This document shows, one piece after another, positions 35,398-38,668 of a stretch of 38,668 nt of DNA. The stretch is from assembly GCA_002388665.1 (NCBI GenBank), contig DGMY01000087.1:1-38668 (forward strand), written 5' to 3'. The stretch is from Opitutia bacterium UBA4506. GTDB taxonomy: Bacteria > Verrucomicrobiota > Verrucomicrobiia > Opitutales > Puniceicoccaceae. Position numbers and translations under genes: made by a program. Below the pieces are notes generated by a model. The model had not been told where the DNA came from and searched no databases. It saw only the letters and a program-made list of their open reading frames with translations. Numbering within the stretch: position 1 is the stretch's first letter; every line of letters starts with the position of its first letter.

Positions 35398-35629
35398 TCG
35401 GTTCCTTTCCTTTGATATGTCGAGCGATTCAATCCGGACGCCTAGCATGGCGATTAAACCTACGGGCAGATTCGTTGCATGGCATTACTACCCTCGAAAC
35501 GAAAAATCGCAAATGAGGTGAACGAAAATAATACTGCGCTCGGAACCGACCCGTTCACTTGCCCAGGAGCCGACGCAAAGGCGGAACGATACACTGAAAC
35601 CCTGAAGTCCGACAGAGACCCGACAAGGC

Positions 35630-36547
35630 CTAGTGCGACCGATTCGGGATACTGAAGCGAACGCATGTGCCCTCGCCCAAAGCCGAGGCGATCCGAAAAC
35701 GGCCACCCCATCGCAGAACGAGCCAGACCGCCTTGGTCAAACCAAACCCACCCCCCATCGTACGGCGACCGCGAACATTGGATGCTCTGTATCCAAATTC
35801 GGATACCCTTTCCAATTCATCTTCAGGAATACCACATCCATCGTCTTCAATGATGCAATGAATCGACTCTGCATCCTGATACACTGCCATGGTGATTTCG
35901 CCGCCGGGATCGGTATATTTACGAGCATTGGCCAGCAAATCACGAAGGACATCGTTGAGCCTCAACGGCATCGTCAGCATGCCGCTCGGGTCAATCGAAC
36001 CCACCTTCAAATCGATGTAGTAATCATTCTCCTGCTTCAACGCCAAGTTATAGCGAATGTAGTACCGCCCCTTTGCATTCTTCTCGATCGCATCGAGAAC
36101 ATCCTGCACCTGCGCCTGCAACGCATCTTTGTGTATCCTCACCTGAATGTCGGGATTCTCCAGGCGGTACTCCAATTCATCCAAACGAACGGAAAGGATT
36201 TGATAGATCGACTCCGCATTCTCTATCGCTGCAGCCATACTCGCCAACTGCTTCGGATCGTCGATTCCATCTTTCATCGCCAACAACTGGGCCATGACTT
36301 TGCTCTCCGATTCGCGAACCTGAGGGAGTAACGGCGCCAGATCTTCCTCGGTCCGGAACCGCTTCGACAATCCAAAGATCATTCGTCCCAGCTCCGCAAA
36401 CGGCTGTTCGTAGTCCGGAAAATCGAGGCTCAACTCCGACAGATGAAGTGAGATGATGTTTAAAATATTATACAATGAGTGAAGATCGGTCTCTCTCTCT
36501 TTCTTCGCATCCAACTCAGGGGGCGTTAGAAACTCGACTTCTCTCAT
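35630..36547 (-). CDS. soluble histidine kinase
   Basis: About 305 residues without membrane segments. N-terminal helical region with a candidate phospho-acceptor His23 in ETDLHSLYNILNIISLH, then helices, then an ATPase domain: N box NDVLRDLLANARKYTDPGG (198-216), G1 DDGCGIP (235-241), G2 GGGFGL (265-270). The input signal is unknown and no response regulator is adjacent. I start at the ATG at 36547 (MREVEFLTPPEL); the frame is open to 36688, but that part is unlike the family. Confidence 0.82.
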   Translation of the reverse strand: MREVEFLTPPELDAKKERETDLHSLYNILNIISLHLSELSLDFPDYEQPFAELGRMIFGLSKRFRTEEDLAPLLPQVRESESKVMAQLLAMKDGIDDPKQLASMAAAIENAESIYQILSVRLDELEYRLENPDIQVRIHKDALQAQVQDVLDAIEKNAKGRYYIRYNLALKQENDYYIDLKVGSIDPSGMLTMPLRLNDVLRDLLANARKYTDPGGEITMAVYQDAESIHCIIEDDGCGIPEDELERVSEFGYRASNVRGRRTMGGGFGLTKAVWLVLRWGGRFRIASALGEGTCVRFSIPNRSH

Positions 36548-36785
36548 GACTGAAAACCTAGTTTCATATGGCCCAACAACAAGAGAAATCATTGGCAAAA
36601 CAAGAGCACTACTCGATTTTTTTGACCCGGAATACTGGAGCCAATGCCGAGGTGATCCTGGCGAAAGGAAAATTCTGCCGACGAGCAAGGATCCGAGCGT
36701 ACGGAAAGTCTTCCATCAAATCCATACGAAGAACTTCACCCCAAGCTGCTTGGCACTGCACCCGCCAAAGCGAGGAAGACCGTCG

Positions 36786-38471
36786 CTATTTCTCTCCTGG
36801 AGGAGAGGCTTTCGCTGACCCCTTCGGAGGATAATCAACGGTGTGGCGAAGAGCATCCATCCGGTCGGAATCAATCTCGGGGAACGGGAGTTTCTGCTCC
36901 TCCCGCCACTGCTGAACCTCCTTTTCAGCAGCCTCAGTCCGCTCTGCATCCAAAACTGAATCGCGAGCAAAATAGAGAGTCTGCGACGGCAGGGCCAGAC
37001 CCGTTCCGGCCTCGGCAACTACCTCCATGATGCGCATCAGGAGATCTTCCTGTACTCCCAGAAACTCATTCCAGTCTGTCGTTTCAATCAAAGCGTTCAC
37101 CTGCAGATCGAGGGACGATTCGCCGAAACCGACAAGGCGGACCCGACTACGGTCCAGAGTAACCATAGAATGCGCGAGCAGCAGCTCTCGTAACTTCGTT
37201 ATCACGTAGCGCAATTGCTCGGGGCTGGTGTCCCGTCGCAGGTTCACATGGGTTCGGATCTGCAATTGATCCCGCACCGTCAAATTCACGATCGGCATTT
37301 TGGAGAGCATTCCATTCGGAATGGAAGTCAGCGTGCGGTCCCCGTTTCGAATTCGAGTCGAGCGAATGCCGATGGCTTCCACTTTACCCACATCCTTGCC
37401 ATACATGCAAACGTCGCCCACGCGAATCGGTTTATCGGCAAAGAGACTGAATCCCCCGATCAAATTCTCAATGGTGGACTGAGCCGCCAACGCGATGGCC
37501 AATCCCCCGACGCCCAATCCGGCGAGGATACCGTAAGCGTGGACTCCGAGATGATCCGCTCCAACCAGAACCAGGCCCGTAGCCATTGCGAGTCCCAGCA
37601 ACCGAGTAAAAATGCGGATCAAGTGAGCATCGATGCTCTCCGGCGAAATTCGGGGCGACGCAATCACAGCCTCGGCCGCAACCGGGGCCGCCCGCCAGGC
37701 GAGCCATGCCCCAGCAAGATACAGTAAGGCGATATCGATGACCTCGGTCGCAACCGCAAAGTTTCCGATAAATTTAAGTTGAACCCGAGTCAGGTAAAAG
37801 AAGACCGGAACAATTAGCAAAACGCTCGCCGGCAAGATCAACCTCAACAGGGACTCAAAAACCGGATGATCATTGAGCTTGTAGCGAGAGAGAATGTAAA
37901 TCCACCGAAAGAGCCAAAAGGCAACTCCGAGGAAAACGACAAACAGAATCCACTTCCAAACGGACTGGCCTCCGACGGGACGTTGGAGCCATTGTGGCAG
38001 GGCATCCACCCATGAGTACGGAATCAGCCAACCGCCGGTACTGGCCAAAATCCACCCGAGATTCTCGAGAGGGACTTTCCGAACATAAGGCAAATCCTTC
38101 ACCTTCTCATAGAATTCCTCCGAACGCTCCACCGTGTTTGGACTGAATAGAAACTGCAAAGTACCGTCCTCCGTAGTCGAGCCCACGAGAACAATCTCGG
38201 TATCCGGAACAATCCAACGAATCGGCTCTTTTGCATCCTCACCCAATGCCGACGCATCCGGAATTTCCTCCCACGGAGGCAGGGGAATCCGGTTCAGCGT
38301 TTCGTACAACTCCAGCGCAGAGGCTCTTCCGGCACGATTGCGGGCGGCCTCAGCAATTTGCGAGAGATCGAGCCCCTTTACCGCAGAGTCACTCAGGGTG
38401 ATCGCATGGTAGAATCCATCCCGCGTCGGAGAGTTCAGGTATCCGTCTTGCAAAAAAAGCACCCAACTCAT
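36786..38471 (-). CDS. MscS-family mechanosensitive channel (main part)
   Basis: Membrane channel with a long N-terminal periplasmic-like part, four to five membrane helices between about 175 and 335 and the MscS pore and beta domain. The pore helix is GVGGLAIALAAQSTIENLIGGFSLFADKPIRVGD. The ATG at 38471 opens the frame at 561 residues, but the real N-terminus, with signal peptide, is in another frame just upstream (see next feature). The two join if one base is removed from the seven-A run at 38452-38458 (seven T in the gene), giving a protein of 608 residues. Confidence 0.88.
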   Translation of the reverse strand: MSWVLFLQDGYLNSPTRDGFYHAITLSDSAVKGLDLSQIAEAARNRAGRASALELYETLNRIPLPPWEEIPDASALGEDAKEPIRWIVPDTEIVLVGSTTEDGTLQFLFSPNTVERSEEFYEKVKDLPYVRKVPLENLGWILASTGGWLIPYSWVDALPQWLQRPVGGQSVWKWILFVVFLGVAFWLFRWIYILSRYKLNDHPVFESLLRLILPASVLLIVPVFFYLTRVQLKFIGNFAVATEVIDIALLYLAGAWLAWRAAPVAAEAVIASPRISPESIDAHLIRIFTRLLGLAMATGLVLVGADHLGVHAYGILAGLGVGGLAIALAAQSTIENLIGGFSLFADKPIRVGDVCMYGKDVGKVEAIGIRSTRIRNGDRTLTSIPNGMLSKMPIVNLTVRDQLQIRTHVNLRRDTSPEQLRYVITKLRELLLAHSMVTLDRSRVRLVGFGESSLDLQVNALIETTDWNEFLGVQEDLLMRIMEVVAEAGTGLALPSQTLYFARDSVLDAERTEAAEKEVQQWREEQKLPFPEIDSDRMDALRHTVDYPPKGSAKASPPGEK

Positions 38472-38613
38472 CTGCTGAATCCAGAAACGTTTGCAACGCG
38501 GCCCGAGGGCTTGATCGGTCGAGAGGCTTCAGCGGCATCACCACATCCTGCCCTACTCCCTTCCACAGAGGCAGAACCAAGGACAACAAGACAATCACCA
38601 AGGCACCCCGCAT
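38389..38613 (-). pseudogene. out-of-frame 5' part of the MscS channel gene
   Basis: Frame from the ATG at 38613 (MRGALVIVLLSLVLPLWKGVGQ, a clear signal peptide) through KPLDRSSPRAALQTFLDSADELGAFF, a sequence like the N-terminus of long MscS channels in this phylum. After the run of seven T it continues for another 20 residues into a stop at 38389. With one T fewer the frame runs into the 561-residue frame as ...ELGAFLQDGYLNSPT. So the gene is broken, slippery or mis-sequenced at this homopolymer. Confidence 0.65.
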
Positions 38614-38668
38614 AGTACTCAACCTGAAATTACACACCTTAACTTGTCGAACCTGAAAAACCTCACGC

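Noticed and set aside
36568..36834. 88-codon open frame on the + strand between the histidine kinase and the channel gene
   Set aside because: It overlaps the 3' end of the channel gene in antisense, has no recognisable domain and a poor start context.

Overview
The window looks like a chromosomal segment of a Verrucomicrobiota bacterium, probably the Opitutia/Puniceicoccales side. This rests on gene content, not on a search: a PEP-CTERM protein with an IPEVS-type tail, an H-X9-DG prepilin-like protein, regulators that join a GntR-type DNA-binding domain to a LacI-type sensor, a type II secretion operon of unusual composition, and an integron integrase with an extra N-terminal region.

Positions 1-6949 are a chromosomal integron. 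The integrase gene intI (5561-6949, + strand) diverges from an array of six gene cassettes read leftwards. Each cassette carries one small gene of unknown function followed by an imperfectly palindromic attC site; two of the genes encode multi-helix membrane proteins and one a smaller protein of the same kind. The array runs off the left edge. The attC between cassettes 4 and 5 is split exactly inside its recombination core (GTT|CTG) by a complete 1990-nt group II intron (1063-3052). It has recognisable 5' and 3' ends, domain V, a domain VI branch point and a reverse transcriptase/maturase gene broken by one in-frame TGA. The intron lies in the same orientation as the cassettes, opposite to what is described for the known attC-targeting (IIC-attC) introns. 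This is the most notable part of the window.

Positions 7492-16896 are a nine-gene type II secretion/pseudopilus operon on the - strand, in the order gspI-J-K-L-M-D-(C-like)-E-F, with mostly 4-nt stop/start overlaps. No gspG or gspH is present. Upstream, also on the - strand, is a small operon (18948-17001): an alpha/beta-barrel-like protein, a MetX-family acyltransferase and a P-loop kinase-like protein.

Positions 19119-27116 hold a LacI-type regulator followed by a co-directional five-gene unit: PEP-CTERM surface protein, H-X9-DG prepilin-like protein, a very large protein with two FAD-binding halves and a helical-repeat tail, a BNR-type beta-propeller protein resembling polysaccharide lyases, and an esterase. 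A 12-bp perfect palindrome of LacI-operator type precedes the unit. I infer a locus for an extracellular, possibly acylated or sulfated, polysaccharide.

Positions 27237-33371 and the following regulator form a second sugar locus. A GntR/LacI-hybrid regulator diverges from a sodium/solute symporter and a CBM9-like secreted protein, with palindromic TGAAACA/TGTTTCA sites between them. Facing these is an operon of a second hybrid regulator, a PIG-L deacetylase and a divergent NagB-like protein, which suggests amino-sugar use.

The right end (34753-38613) has a cysteine hydrolase, a soluble histidine kinase and an MscS-type channel whose 5' part is out of frame at a run of seven A/T bases.
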